Of a stretch of 64,000 bases of DNA, positions 11,596 to 23,700 are shown piece after piece. The DNA lies in the NCBI RefSeq assembly GCF_026262505.1, contig NW_026529132.1, forward strand, positions 45,355 to 109,354. Direction: 5' to 3'. How positions within the stretch are numbered: the stretch's first letter is position 1; every line of letters begins with the position of its first letter. The position numbers and the translations under genes are program-made. A model generated the notes under the pieces. The model saw nothing but the letters and a program-made list of their open reading frames with translations. It did no database searches and was not told the origin of the DNA. This stretch comes from Trichomonas vaginalis G3. Its lineage: Eukaryota > Parabasalia > Trichomonadida > Trichomonadidae.

Positions 11596-12294
11596 ATGTT
11601 TGACTGGTTTGATGAACCAATTGTATACTACAGACGCTTCGCTCCAATGCGCTCTGGTGTCTTTGATTACATGTCACGTTGGATGGATTCAGTAGATCGT
11701 GCTATGGAAGAAGAATTTGGTGACTTTTATGATGCATTCACTCGCCGTGATGTTGAACATGATATGATTGAATATGATACTGAATGCAAACACTGCAAGA
11801 AGAACAGTAATAAGAAGAATTCCTCCAAGAAGACAGAGGAGAAACCAAAGAAAGAAGAAGTAAAGCAGGAAGACGTCAAGGAATCTTCAAATGTTGATGA
11901 TGATGACGTCGAAAGTGATGATGATGTTCCACAATACTACTCATTCACATCATCAATGTATAGTGGCTCCGATGGTATACAGCACATACATCGTGAGGAA
12001 GTTGATTCAAAGAGTGGTCTCCGCAAAGTTGTTGATACAAAGCGTGTCGGCAACAAGTCTCTCACAGTTCATGAAGTTACTGACAAAGATGGTAAAGTTG
12101 AGAAACACGAGACAATGAAGAACATTCGTGATGATGAGATTGAAGAGTTCAAGAACATGTGGGCACAGCACAATGTTCCTGCACAATCTTCTCTTCCAGA
12201 ACCAGAAAACAAAGAAAAGAAGAATGTAAAGAAGGAAGAGAAGAAAGATGATAAGAAGACAGAAGATAAGCCAAAGAAAGAAGAAACTCACTAA
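11596..12294 (+). CDS. MLF-like protein, array copy 11
   Basis: Intact 232-aa copy, product identical to copy 2, standard initiator and spacer. Confidence 0.75.
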   Translation: MFDWFDEPIVYYRRFAPMRSGVFDYMSRWMDSVDRAMEEEFGDFYDAFTRRDVEHDMIEYDTECKHCKKNSNKKNSSKKTEEKPKKEEVKQEDVKESSNVDDDDVESDDDVPQYYSFTSSMYSGSDGIQHIHREEVDSKSGLRKVVDTKRVGNKSLTVHEVTDKDGKVEKHETMKNIRDDEIEEFKNMWAQHNVPAQSSLPEPENKEKKNVKKEEKKDDKKTEDKPKKEETH

Positions 12295-12772
12295 GGAAAG
12301 AAAAAAACTTTGTGCTGAATTTCTAATCTTCTTTTAATATTAATATGTTTGTAAACATGATTCTATATGATTTATTCTAAATTTATCTTTTTTTTATAAT
12401 TATCATTCTAATATAAAGTTATAAAGAATTAGATATTTAATTTTGAAATAATTAATGATAATATATAATGAAAATAGAATAAATATATTTTAATTCATAT
12501 CAATTTACAATTATTATCATATTTTTATCGTTATTTCTATTTTATTGAATCTTTGAATTTAGATTTCAAAGAAAAATGTCAAAAATGGAAACAATTGGTA
12601 TAAAATATTTATCTATGGTATGTAATTAATATATTCTTTATTCATATTTTTCTTAGAAAATGTCGTATTTCTCTCAGTTTTGGAAAACTTCTCAGAAATT
12701 TTGTTCGGGCATTTATTCTTTCAATTTTTTGAAAAGAGAAATTTTGTCTGAACACTAAATCATTTTTCGATA

Positions 12773-13471
12773 ATGTTTGACTGGTTTGATGAACCAATTG
12801 TATACTACAGACGCTTCGCTCCAATGCGCTCTGGTGTCTTTGATTACATGTCACGTTGGATGGATTCAGTAGATCGTGCTATGGAAGAAGAATTTGGTGA
12901 CTTTTATGATGCATTCACTCGCCGTGATGTTGAACATGATATGATTGAATATGATACTGAATGCAAACACTGCAAGAAGAACAGTAATAAGAAGAATTCC
13001 TCCAAGAAGACAGAGGAGAAACCAAAGAAAGAAGAAGTAAAGCAGGAAGACGTCAAGGAATCTTCAAATGTTGATGATGATGACGTCGAAAGTGATGATG
13101 ATGTTCCACAATACTACTCATTCACATCATCAATGTATAGTGGCTCTGATGGTATACAGCACATACATCGTGAGGAAGTTGATTCAAAGAGTGGTCTCCG
13201 CAAAGTTGTTGATACAAAGCGTGTCGGCAACAAGTCTCTCACAGTTCATGAAGTTACTGACAAAGATGGTAAAGTTGAGAAACACGAGACAATGAAGAAC
13301 ATTCGTGATGATGAGATTGAAGAGTTCAAGAACATGTGGGCACAGCACAATGTTCCTGCACAATCTTCTCTTCCAGAACCAGAAAACAAAGAAAAGAAGA
13401 ATGTAAAGAAGGAAGAGAAGAAAGATGATAAGAAGATAGAAGATAAGCCAAAGAAAGAAGAAACTCACTAA
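12773..13471 (+). CDS. MLF-like protein, array copy 12 (Thr222Ile variant)
   Basis: Intact 232-aa copy with two differences from the consensus: a silent C-to-T in the SGSDG codons (~13147) and ACA-to-ATA giving KKIEDK in the tail. The second change is shared with copies 5 and 6, so the variant has spread within the array. Confidence 0.75.
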   Translation: MFDWFDEPIVYYRRFAPMRSGVFDYMSRWMDSVDRAMEEEFGDFYDAFTRRDVEHDMIEYDTECKHCKKNSNKKNSSKKTEEKPKKEEVKQEDVKESSNVDDDDVESDDDVPQYYSFTSSMYSGSDGIQHIHREEVDSKSGLRKVVDTKRVGNKSLTVHEVTDKDGKVEKHETMKNIRDDEIEEFKNMWAQHNVPAQSSLPEPENKEKKNVKKEEKKDDKKIEDKPKKEETH

Positions 13472-13949
13472 GGAAAGAAAAAAACTTTGTGCTGAATTTC
13501 TAATCTTCTTTTAATATTAATATGTTTGTAAACATGATTCTATATGATTTATTCTAAATTTATCTTTTTTTTATAATTATCATTCTAATATAAAGTTATA
13601 AAGAATTAGATATTTAATTTTGAAATAATTAATGATAATATATAATGAAAATAGAATAAATATATTTTAATTCATATCAATTTACAATTATTATCATATT
13701 TTTATCGTTATTTCTATTTTATTGAATCTTTGAATTTAGATTTCAAAGAAAAATGTCAAAAATGGAAACAATTGGTATAAAATATTTATCTATGGTATGT
13801 AATTAATATATTCTTTATTCATATTTTTCTTAGAAAATGTCGTATTTCTCTCAGTTTTGGAAAACTTCTCAGAAATTTTGTTCGGGCATTTATTCTTTCA
13901 ATTTTTTGAAAAGAGAAATTTTGTCTGAACACTAAATCATTTTTCGATA

Positions 13950-14648
13950 ATGTTTGACTGGTTTGATGAACCAATTGTATACTACAGACGCTTCGCTCCA
14001 ATGCGCTCTGGTGTCTTTGATTACATGTCACGTTGGATGGATTCAGTAGATCGTGCTATGGAAGAAGAATTTGGTGACTTTTATGATGCATTCACTCGCC
14101 GTGATGTTGAACATGATATGATTGAATATGATACTGAATGCAAACACTGCAAGAAGAACAGTAATAAGAAGAATTCCTCCAAGAAGACAGAGGAGAAACC
14201 AAAGAAAGAAGAAGTAAAGCAGGAAGACGTCAAGGAATCTTCAAATGTTGATGATGATGACGTCGAAAGTGATGATGATGTTCCACAATACTACTCATTC
14301 ACATCATCAATGTATAGTGGCTCCGATGGTATACAGCACATACATCGTGAGGAAGTTGATTCAAAGAGTGGTCTCCGCAAAGTTGTTGATACAAAGCGTG
14401 TCGGCAACAAGTCTCTCACAGTTCATGAAGTTACTGACAAAGATGGTAAAGTTGAGAAACACGAGACAATGAAGAACATTCGTGATGATGAGATTGAAGA
14501 GTTCAAGAACATGTGGGCACAGCACAATGTTCCTGCACAATCTTCTCTTCCAGAACCAGAAAACAAAGAAAAGAAGAATGTAAAGAAGGAAGAGAAGAAA
14601 GATGATAAGAAGACAGAAGATAAGCCAAAGAAAGAAGAAACTCACTAA
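13950..14648 (+). CDS. MLF-like protein, array copy 13
   Basis: Intact 232-aa copy, product identical to copy 2, standard initiator and spacer. Confidence 0.75.
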   Translation: MFDWFDEPIVYYRRFAPMRSGVFDYMSRWMDSVDRAMEEEFGDFYDAFTRRDVEHDMIEYDTECKHCKKNSNKKNSSKKTEEKPKKEEVKQEDVKESSNVDDDDVESDDDVPQYYSFTSSMYSGSDGIQHIHREEVDSKSGLRKVVDTKRVGNKSLTVHEVTDKDGKVEKHETMKNIRDDEIEEFKNMWAQHNVPAQSSLPEPENKEKKNVKKEEKKDDKKTEDKPKKEETH

Positions 14649-15126
14649 GGAAAGAAAAAAACTTTGTGCTGAATTTCTAATCTTCTTTTAATATTAATAT
14701 GTTTGTAAACATGATTCTATATGATTTATTCTAAATTTATCTTTTTTTTATAATTATCATTCTAATATAAAGTTATAAAGAATTAGATATTTAATTTTGA
14801 AATAATTAATGATAATATATAATGAAAATAGAATAAATATATTTTAATTCATATCAATTTACAATTATTATCATATTTTTATCGTTATTTCTATTTTATT
14901 GAATCTTTGAATTTAGATTTCAAAGAAAAATGTCAAAAATGGAAACAATTGGTATAAAATATTTATCTATGGTATGTAATTAATATATTCTTTATTCATA
15001 TTTTTCTTAGAAAATGTCGTATTTCTCTCAGTTTTGGAAAACTTCTCAGAAATTTTGTTCGGGCATTTATTCTTTCAATTTTTTGAAAAGAGAAATTTTG
15101 TCTGAACACTAAATCATTTTTCGATA

Positions 15127-15827
15127 ATGTTTGACTGGTTTGATGAACCAATTGTATACTACAGACGCTTCGCTCCAATGCGCTCTGGTGTCTTTGATTA
15201 CATGTCACGTTGGATGGATTCAGTAGATCGTGCTATGGAAGAAGAATTTGGTGACTTTTATGATGCATTCACTCGCCGTGATGTTGAACATGATATGATT
15301 GAATATGATACTGAATGCAAACACTGCAAGAAGAACAGTAATAAGAAGAATTCCTCCAAGAAGACAGAGGAGAAACCAAAGAAAGAGAAGAAGTAAAGCA
15401 GGAAGACGTCAAGGAATCTTCAAATGTTGATGATGATGACGTCGAAAGTGATGATGATGTTCCACAATACTACTCATTCACATCATCAATGTATAGTGGC
15501 TCCGATGGTATACAGCACATACATCGTGAGGAAGTTGATTCAAAGAGTGGTCTCCGCAAAGTTGTTGATACAAAGCGTGTCGGCAACAAGTCTCTCACAG
15601 TTCATGAAGTTACTGACAAAGATGGTAAAGTTGAGAAACACGAGACAATGAAGAACATTCGTGATGATGAGATTGAAGAGTTCAAGAACATGTGGGCACA
15701 GCACAATGTTCCTGCACAATCTTCTCTTCCAGAACCAGAAAACAAAGAAAAGAAGAATGTAAAGAAGGAAGAGAAGAAAGATGATAAGAAGACAGAAGAT
15801 AAGCCAAAGAAAGAAGAAACTCACTAA
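15127..15827 (+). pseudogene. MLF-like array copy 14, one internal frameshift
   Basis: The N-terminal 86 codons match copy 2. A deletion in the AAAGAAGAAGTA run (~15385) moves the frame, giving a stop at 15396 (89 aa). The rest, including the whole MLF core, stays open in the original frame to 15827. It is a single lesion in a purine repeat, and the unit is otherwise clean. Confidence 0.7.
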
Positions 15828-16305
15828 GGAAAGAAAAAAACTTTGTGCTGAATTTCTAATCTTCTTTTAATATTAATATGTTTGTAAACATGATTCTATA
15901 TGATTTATTCTAAATTTATCTTTTTTTTATAATTATCATTCTAATATAAAGTTATAAAGAATTAGATATTTAATTTTGAAATAATTAATGATAATATATA
16001 ATGAAAATAGAATAAATATATTTTAATTCATATCAATTTACAATTATTATCATATTTTTATCGTTATTTCTATTTTATTGAATCTTTGAATTTAGATTTC
16101 AAAGAAAAATGTCAAAAATGGAAACAATTGGTATAAAATATTTATCTATGGTATGTAATTAATATATTTTTTATTCATATTTTTCTTAGAAAATGTCGTA
16201 TTTCTCTCAATTTTGGAAAACTTCTCAGAAATTTTGTTCGGGCATTTATTCTTTCAATTTTTTGAAAAGAGAAATTTTGTCTGAACACTAAATCATTTTT
16301 CGATA

Positions 16306-16374
16306 ATGTTTGACTGGTTTGATGAACCAATTGTATACTACAGACGCTTCGCTCCAATGCGCTCTGGTGTCTTT
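16306..16374 (+). pseudogene. 5' fragment of MLF array copy 15 (array edge)
   Basis: The promoter, initiator and first 69 bp of the gene are present, then the sequence switches at GTGTCTTT to unrelated DNA. This is the right-hand break of the tandem array. Confidence 0.85.
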
Positions 16375-17030
16375 AATGTTTTACTCGTTGAATAAAGAAT
16401 GCTTGATTTTGAAATCGAATGTTTTTGCTTAAATAGTTCCAGATTCTTGAACTAGGGACGGAATTAGAGGACACGTCTTTGCTGGTTAGTCGCGTGCTTG
16501 ATGACAATATGCTACAATTATAATAAACGTACAAAAGGGACGAAAATTGAGAGCTTGTAACTTTCAACCGATAATTTGAATTTTAGAAATATAGATTTTG
16601 AAGCATAATGATATCATAAATGAATAAACATGTGGTTAATTATAACATTTTTATATGATTGGATTAGCTTCTTACTTTGGGATTAAGTTATTGAAAGTTA
16701 ATAAATGTCACTTTTATAAAAATCAAGTTTAAGGTTTAGATTTTATTTATAAAATCGATTTGATTCAACATATTGGAAAGGAATTTTTTGGTCATTTCTT
16801 TTTGAAATTAATAAATTATAACTTATACTATTACTTCATAAAATTTGTTCATATTTTTATAATGCTTAAGGTAATGAAATTGTTGTTCAAAAATAGTCCA
16901 GCTCTATCGTCAAAAATCCTCTCAATTTGGAAAAAAATATCAAAAATTACATTCTTGCAAACCTAATTCCTCAATATACATTTCACAGCTGGGTATACTG
17001 ATAGTGTCGATAGAAACTATATAATTTTCC

Positions 17031-17067
17031 TAACAAAGTGACAGAGCGGAACTAAAAGTTTTTTCTT
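17031..17067 (+). repeat. 37-bp direct repeat, first copy
   Basis: The 37-bp sequence starting TAACAAAGTGACAGAGCGGA is repeated exactly at 17345-17381, 314 bp away, in otherwise non-repetitive DNA. Its GC content is higher than its surroundings. Function unknown. Confidence 0.85.
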
Positions 17068-17344
17068 ATACGTTGAGATATCATTCAATTTTTTGAATAT
17101 ACTTTTGAAAAATTGAATACTTACTTGTCGAAAAACCGTTTTGACAAACAATCTCAACTATAATATAATAGTTCATATTAAATTATATTCATATCAGATT
17201 TTACTTTTCATATCTATTTATCTTATATAGAATTAAAAGCTTTTAAAAATGCTAGTTTCGTGATGGTATTGCGAATCTAATTCCTCATTACTCATTTATA
17301 TATAAAATTAAACTAAGACATAATAATAAACATCACTAGCATGC

Positions 17345-17381
17345 TAACAAAGTGACAGAGCGGAACTAAAAGTTTTTTCTT
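17345..17381 (+). repeat. 37-bp direct repeat, second copy
   Basis: Exact second copy of the sequence at 17031-17067. Confidence 0.85.
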
Positions 17382-18065
17382 CTTTGTCAAAATATGTCAA
17401 TTTTTTCCAGGTGGTAATTTTATATACTTTGATAAAAATCGAAAGAAGCTAATGGTATTCAATGATAACATATATCAAAAGAATATGTAGTAACATGTTT
17501 ATTAATAATAAAATTATGGATCACTTATTATTAGATTTTGTCAAAAAGTAACTTTTTCATTTTTCTTTGTTGAAAAAATAACTCAATCAGGGAGAAGTAA
17601 AAGTCATGTTTACTAATATAAATAATATACTATACTAATATCCTACAACATGACAGAGTCCTTTTGTTTATGGGACGAATAATGTCGTTCAAAGTTGATA
17701 ATAGTGAAATTTACAAATAACGTTCTAGCAATGCTACACCCTACATCACAATATAATATTATAGCTTATATTACACTAATATAATATCTTTAATTATAAG
17801 TCATGAAAACTCTTATTGACGGATATATTCAATTTTAAAAAATTGAAATGGTGGGACTGGAGCCTTAATAATACTTAAAGTATAACTCTTTTCTCTCTAT
17901 TCACATTATTGATTATGCATTACGTCGAAATTTTAAAATTTTAAAGGATAATATAAACTAGAATACAATATACCTCATCATTCAAGAGTATAATATGAGA
18001 CAAAAGTCAAAAAATTTTCAATATTATCAATATTTGAATATCATTAACTATAAAGACTTTATTCA

Positions 18066-20139
18066 TTAAGGATTATTATTCATATAGGCTTCATTGTCAG
18101 AAACAATATCAGAATTTGAATTCTTCTTCTTTTTGATCACAACTAATACAATAACTATCACAATAACTATAACAAGAATTGCTCCGAGTGAAATTCCAAC
18201 AGGAATTACAATTTTCTTTGTTTTAGAGTTATCGTTTGGCTCAGGAGTTTTATCCTTCTCTTTATCATTTTCGGTGTTTGATTCAATTGAATTGTCTTCG
18301 ATCTGTACTGATAACTCTTTTACTGAAGACTTCTTTCCATTTTTATCAATGGCTGATACAGATATCAATTTCCATCCTAAACCATTTTCTTTGGAAGTCT
18401 TAATAATGATATTGAATTCTTTTCTTTTTCCTTCTGATTTAATTGTAGTTTTTCCTCCTTCAAGAATTCCAATCATAACAATGATTGTTATTTCGTCTCC
18501 TGAATCAACATCTTCAACATAGCCTGTGATAGTTATTTCTTCTCCTACTTTAATTTTGTCTGGAGTTCTTGCCACATCGTATAGTTCTGGCCCATTATTG
18601 ACTTGGAATTCATATTCAGCAGATGGATCAGATTCAATTCCATTTTTGTCGACAACTGTGACAAAGATTTTATGTTTTCCAAAACCAATTTTATCAGTAA
18701 TCTTGAATCCTTGAAATAGTGTTCCTTGTTTCACAGATTCAATAGATCCTTCATGCAAAATGCCATCAATGTAGAAATGAAGTGTTACTTCTGTCGTTGC
18801 CTTAACATTTCCTTTTATCTCCATAACATCAGATGCTGAATAGATTCGTTTTGCTGTTTCTTCGAATTCTACAGTTGGCTTTGTTATCACTTCAAATTCA
18901 ATTGTTTTCGCATCATCTGGAGCATCTGCGTTCTCAACATCTGTTGCCCATACTTTGAATGATTTCTTTCCAATTGAATCATATGTCGGAACTTTGGCGT
19001 CGAAGTTGACTTTATGAGCTGTTGCATCAGAAACAAATTCGGCAATCTTTTGTTTCTCGCTATCCACATCGAATTTGCAATATGCAAATACTTTCTTTGT
19101 TTTATCTAAATCATTGATATCGCCTTCTATATGAACATCTTGGCTTGAAATTACATTATTTGGATTGAGCTTGAAGTTCAAAAGCTCTGGTTTATTCTTT
19201 ACAGTAAAACTAAATGTCTCAATGTTTGATTTAATTGAGAGTTCATCAATTACATAAATAGATAATTGTTTTTCTCCAGACTCGTATGTAACAGTTGAAG
19301 GGACAGGAATATTAGCATTAACATTTATTTCTTGGCCATTTGCAGTATAGTCTTCTATTTTAACTTTTTCCAAATTTGTCATCATCTACATTGATTGTTA
19401 GGGGGATTGAGCATGATGATGAATATTGTGTCTTATCTTGTGGCTGTTTAGAAATTTTTGGTGTTTTTGTAAAACCTAATTTTAATGCAAGAATTTCTTG
19501 AGAATTTGCTGCAAGTTCTCTTTCCTTCCATGAATATGATATTAAAATATCAACAACATCAGATAATGTTGGTGTGGGATTATAATTGTCAAATTTTAAG
19601 AAATATTTGTCAGCATTTCTGTCAACAGCCATAGAATTTCCATAAAAATAGTCATCTGGACCGTAATAACCATTTTTACTCATCAAAAGATAAACAAATT
19701 TGTAATCAGCATCATCATATTGTTCTACATAAAAAGATTTATCTGTAAGCGGATAAACTTTATCTTTTGACTCTATAAATCCTTTGTTAAAATCAACATC
19801 ACTATACACACCTAGTTTGTATCTGATTGGCTGGCTTGTTGGGTTATTTATTGTATAAATTATTTTTACAATATCATCGGTAATTTTGTAGCTAAATTGA
19901 GCCTCCAATCCATTATTTGTTACCTTATTGCTAAAGTCTAATGGCTGTTTCTCTCCATTAACAATTAAATTAACATATGTACCAGCATCAAATTGAGATA
20001 ATGACTGCCCTTTATATTTTATATCAAAAGTTCCGAGGGTTCCATATCCGGTTGGTTTTACCACTTCAATGTTCGCCTCACACGTGAGGGCAAGAAGGTT
20101 CCAAATCATTTGATTTGTTGAATTGAATTTTATTTTCAT
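18066..20139 (-). pseudogene. Type-I membrane surface protein with Ig/cadherin-like repeats, one frameshift
   Basis: Two frames on the minus strand join at about 19360-19385: 19360-20139 (259 aa) and 18066-19385 (439 aa). The overlap encodes continuous sequence around INVDD, so a one-base indel splits one gene of about 690 codons. The N-terminus has only a weak signal-like stretch (NLLALTCEA). The second half has several ~90-residue beta-rich repeats with recurring F-K-V-W-A-x-D and I-x-V-T-V-V-D-K-N-G signatures. It ends in a low-complexity acidic/Lys stalk, one strong transmembrane helix (IPVGISLGAILVIVIV...), a KKKK stop-transfer and a short tail with NEAYMNNNP. This architecture is common among trichomonad surface protein families. 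The start is uncertain: an upstream ATG in another frame overlaps it. Confidence 0.7.
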
Positions 20140-20706
20140 CGTTTTTCATAATAATATTTATCATTCTTTAATAAAACATTTTATTTCAAACCCGACTAAA
20201 TTTGAAAAGTACGGGATTACAGAATATTTTGAATTAATTCATAGAATTATATTTCAGCGTTTCAATCAAGCATTCAAATTATGTATTTCATCAATTTCAT
20301 CAATTGAGATATGTTACAAACCAATAGTACATTAATTTTACTCGATTTACAGCCACTTAAAAAAAATTCATTTTGGGACGATAATTTTTAAAACTTTCTA
20401 TCTTACGAAAACATAACACAATGATATTTATATAGTATGCCAACATCGGCTCAAAATTATTTACTCTTGGCAGAATTATGACAATAGAATTTGCGAAATC
20501 TGAGTCAAAATTCATAATTTCATGGCATAAAACATCATATTTATATATATACTATAATTTCTACATCCAAAACATAGTGAATTTCGCTTAATTACTCTAA
20601 ATTGAACAATTCAATTCCGAAATATGTAAAAAAGTTAACAGATATAATATAATATAATATAATATAAGTTTATGGTTAACAAAAATTTAAAAAATTATAC
20701 AAGTTA
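20140..20706. other. Intergenic, no gene seen
   Basis: AT-rich spacer between two minus-strand genes. It holds a pentanucleotide microsatellite of ATATA units at about 20642-20667. The minus-strand gene upstream at 20707 would place its terminator here. No coding evidence. Confidence 0.5.
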
Positions 20707-23700
20707 TTAATGTTTGATGAATTTCCTTATATCAGGAAATTCATTATAAAATTTTCCAAGTGTTTCATCTGAAACACTCTTATGTTGGACAAATTTCTGA
20801 TAATCTGGTGGATCATCATTATGTTTTGCACTATCCATATGCCGGTAAACATCACCTCCATCGTCAAATCCTTTTCCGCAATAGTAGCAGAAATGTTTTC
20901 CACAAGAGCAGGAAATATGATTACATAATTTGATTTTTTCAACAATAGTATCACAGAATGGACATTGTCTGCAACCCAATGGTATATCATTACCTTCGCA
21001 TTTACCTTCAGGATGCCATTGACCGCAATGAACACACAAGATCATATTACAGGTCTTTTTAAGACAATGCATTTCTGTGAACTTCTGTTTAAATATCAAC
21101 TTCTCTGGGTGGTTCGGACAATAAGTGAATATTGGACATTTGTGAAATGCAAGAGATGCGAGAGCGGTTATGTATGCTTTCGTTTCTCTTTTGGATATTG
21201 GTGATGACAATAAAATCCAAATCAAATGACCTAATGGAGTAATTGGCCAGATTCCTTGAGATTGATCATATTTGTTTCGGAAATCATAAAACGAGTATAT
21301 GCCAATATGATCCACGTTTGTAAGAGCTCTTGGAATATTGATATTTCCTTTCAAGTCAATAATCTTTCCAAGATTGTATGCAATTGATTCTTTTGCACAT
21401 CGAAGACAAATTGGTCTTGAAACGATGTATTTTTCTGGGAAATAAATATTAACGCTTTCGTTTGAATGAAGTGTTGGATCATTATGCATCAAAACATCAT
21501 CACCAAAACATTCAGGAACTCCTCTTTTTCCAACAAATATACCACGTGTTCCAAATCTATCAATGAAAGTGTTAACTGTTTCTTGATCTTCTTCTATTGA
21601 ACGATAAGGAAATTGAATCTTTTGTCAAGTTGATAGAAACTGTTTTGAGCCTTGATGGCAATTTCAAGGGATTTTATATTGCAATCTGGTGGAATTTTGA
21701 CAGAGTATACCGGAAGTTTTGGAGGATCCTCGAATAATACTTTCTCTGCACGCTCAACATCTTCCAAAAATCCACGAAATCATAATCATCATTTATCAAA
21801 TTTATTTTCTTGGATTCAAAGTACTTTGATAATGAATTAAGTACTTCTCGATAATTCAACAAATAGCTTGGAACTATTTCTTCAGGAATTTTCAAAATAA
21901 ATTTGTTTGAAATCTTGTTACGCAGCATTGCAATTAATGGTTCAAGAAATTCCTTTGGAACTGTTACTGTTACTGATCCATTTTCAAAACCTCTATTATA
22001 CTTCGATACTTTGAAGATCACTCCATTAAAATGCTCTAAAACAGATTGAACTCTTTTCATAAATTCATCTTTTTGTAGGTTGAACGAGTTCAAGTTTTTA
22101 ATTTGAACTTCATAAGTTGAAAGAATTTCATGCCTTGAAACTTTGAAAGTCTTCATGAATTTGAGGAATTTACTCGATAAATTATCAGTTCTATGAATTT
22201 TAAATGTTGCGCAATTTTTAATGAATTGGATGGATTGAATTTGTTTAAATTTAGTGATTTTATCCAAAGCAAGCAATTTATTAACGTTTCGGATTTCCAA
22301 AAGCCTTACATCAATATTATGATACCTTGCGATTTCAGTGTACAAATCAGGATCTTCCTCCAACATTATTTTAAGTTCATTTAATTGATGAATTGTTGGC
22401 ATTTGATTGGCCTTGACTAAGGATGATTTTAATTCAATTACTTTATCATAATCAAAAGTGCCTGTAATTGTAATTTCTAGATTAACATCATTGATAAGAT
22501 TTTGTCCATCTACACATTTCTTGCTGAATTCTTCAATTATTGGAGCGAATTCTAATAATTTGATAATTTGATTTCTTCGATTTGGAATATTTGGAATATC
22601 TTTTGTTGAACGATATTCAATGGCATATCTCTGGGGGTAAAATAAAACCCATGGTGTTTTATTAACACAAACTGCATTTGGAAAGATATCCTCCCATTGT
22701 TTTGTGGAATTAGGATCTGGAGTACATTTTTCTGGAGGTTTGTTTACTTTCCATGTAATTCTTTCTGCTTTGGGTATAATTTCTTTTGAAATTATTACCA
22801 AATGTGAATAATCTTTGGCTTGCTGAAAACTGAATCACATTTTGCAAAAGTATGCGGAAAGGAAACAAATTTTTTCTTTTTCTTTTCTTTCTTTTGATCT
22901 TCATCAACAATATCATCTTTATCATCTGAAAATGACATATCTTCTCCTGTAATAGCGATTGTGCAAATGCTTGAATGTTTACTGAGTTCCTCAATTTTAG
23001 AATGAATATATTTGATCGATGCTTCGTTAACATGATAAGCATTGAATGATGGTTCATTGAAGGAAATGACATCATAATCGATTTTGTCAATTCCGTAACC
23101 TTTTAGAGAGCAACAATATTCCATTGTTGGATGCTTGATAAGAATTGTTTGTGGTGTGAATGGTGCCAAATCACGTACCAATTTTATTCCTTCATTAATT
23201 TTACTAACAATTTCATCATATTTTTTAGTTGCGGGAAATGCGTTCATGCAAATTTCCTTGTTGTTATTGAGAGATGAAAATCCAAAGAAAGAGCTTCCAT
23301 TTTTACATTTTGATGCTTTTCCAATCAAGTTGAATTTCAACATCAATTTGTAATAATAAGAAACAAATACATTCATCATCGGAATGAAAAATGGAGTATC
23401 AAATGACGAATTGATGTTTATAGAAAATGGTTTGTATTTTTGTTCTGCCCTTTGATCTATATGAATGATAGTTCCATAGTTCATTTTAAGATTTGCATTA
23501 CGTTGAATATTCAATATCAATACGTTTGATGGAACGTTAAAACTATATGAACCAGGATTAGCTTTCTTGTTTTTCTTTGTCATCTGATGGTATATATTCG
23601 GCAAATTTGTTGCTTTCATCAAGTTTCTCCGTTTCTTCAAATGAATGACATTCATCTGCTTTGAATCTAAATTCAGGCTCCAACTTGGTATTCGAAATCA

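Larger units (their letters stand above)
1..16374 (+). repeat. Tandem array of ~1177-bp units, each with one MLF-like gene
   Basis: The same ~1176-1177-bp unit repeats head to tail: stop codons of successive copies fall at 541, 1717, 2894, 4070, 5239, 6413, 7587, 8764, 9940, 11117, 12294, 13471, 14648 and 15827. A unit holds a 232-codon gene plus ~480 bp of AT-rich spacer with the promoter. Copies 8-13 are almost identical in both gene and spacer, which means recent amplification or concerted evolution. The window opens inside one unit, and the array ends abruptly at 16374, 69 bp into a last gene copy. Copy 5 carries many one-base indels, while copies 4, 6, 7 and 14 each have one. Confidence 0.97.
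16375..18065. other. Gene-poor intergenic region right of the MLF array
   Basis: About 1.7 kb of AT-rich DNA with only short frames that lack family resemblance, initiators or good codon use. It contains one clear pair of direct repeats (listed separately) and a small inverted repeat around 17085-17119 (TTCAATTTTT ... AAAAATTGAA). No gene is supported. Confidence 0.6.

Noticed and set aside
138-15824. Recurrent 75-aa plus-strand, 94-aa and 70-aa minus-strand frames in each MLF unit
   Set aside because: Out-of-frame and antisense shadows of the MLF gene or its spacer. They repeat only because the unit repeats.
16760-16966. 68-aa frame in the spacer after the MLF array
   Set aside because: AT-biased, Phe/Leu/Ile/Lys-rich chance frame without initiator, homolog impression or conservation.
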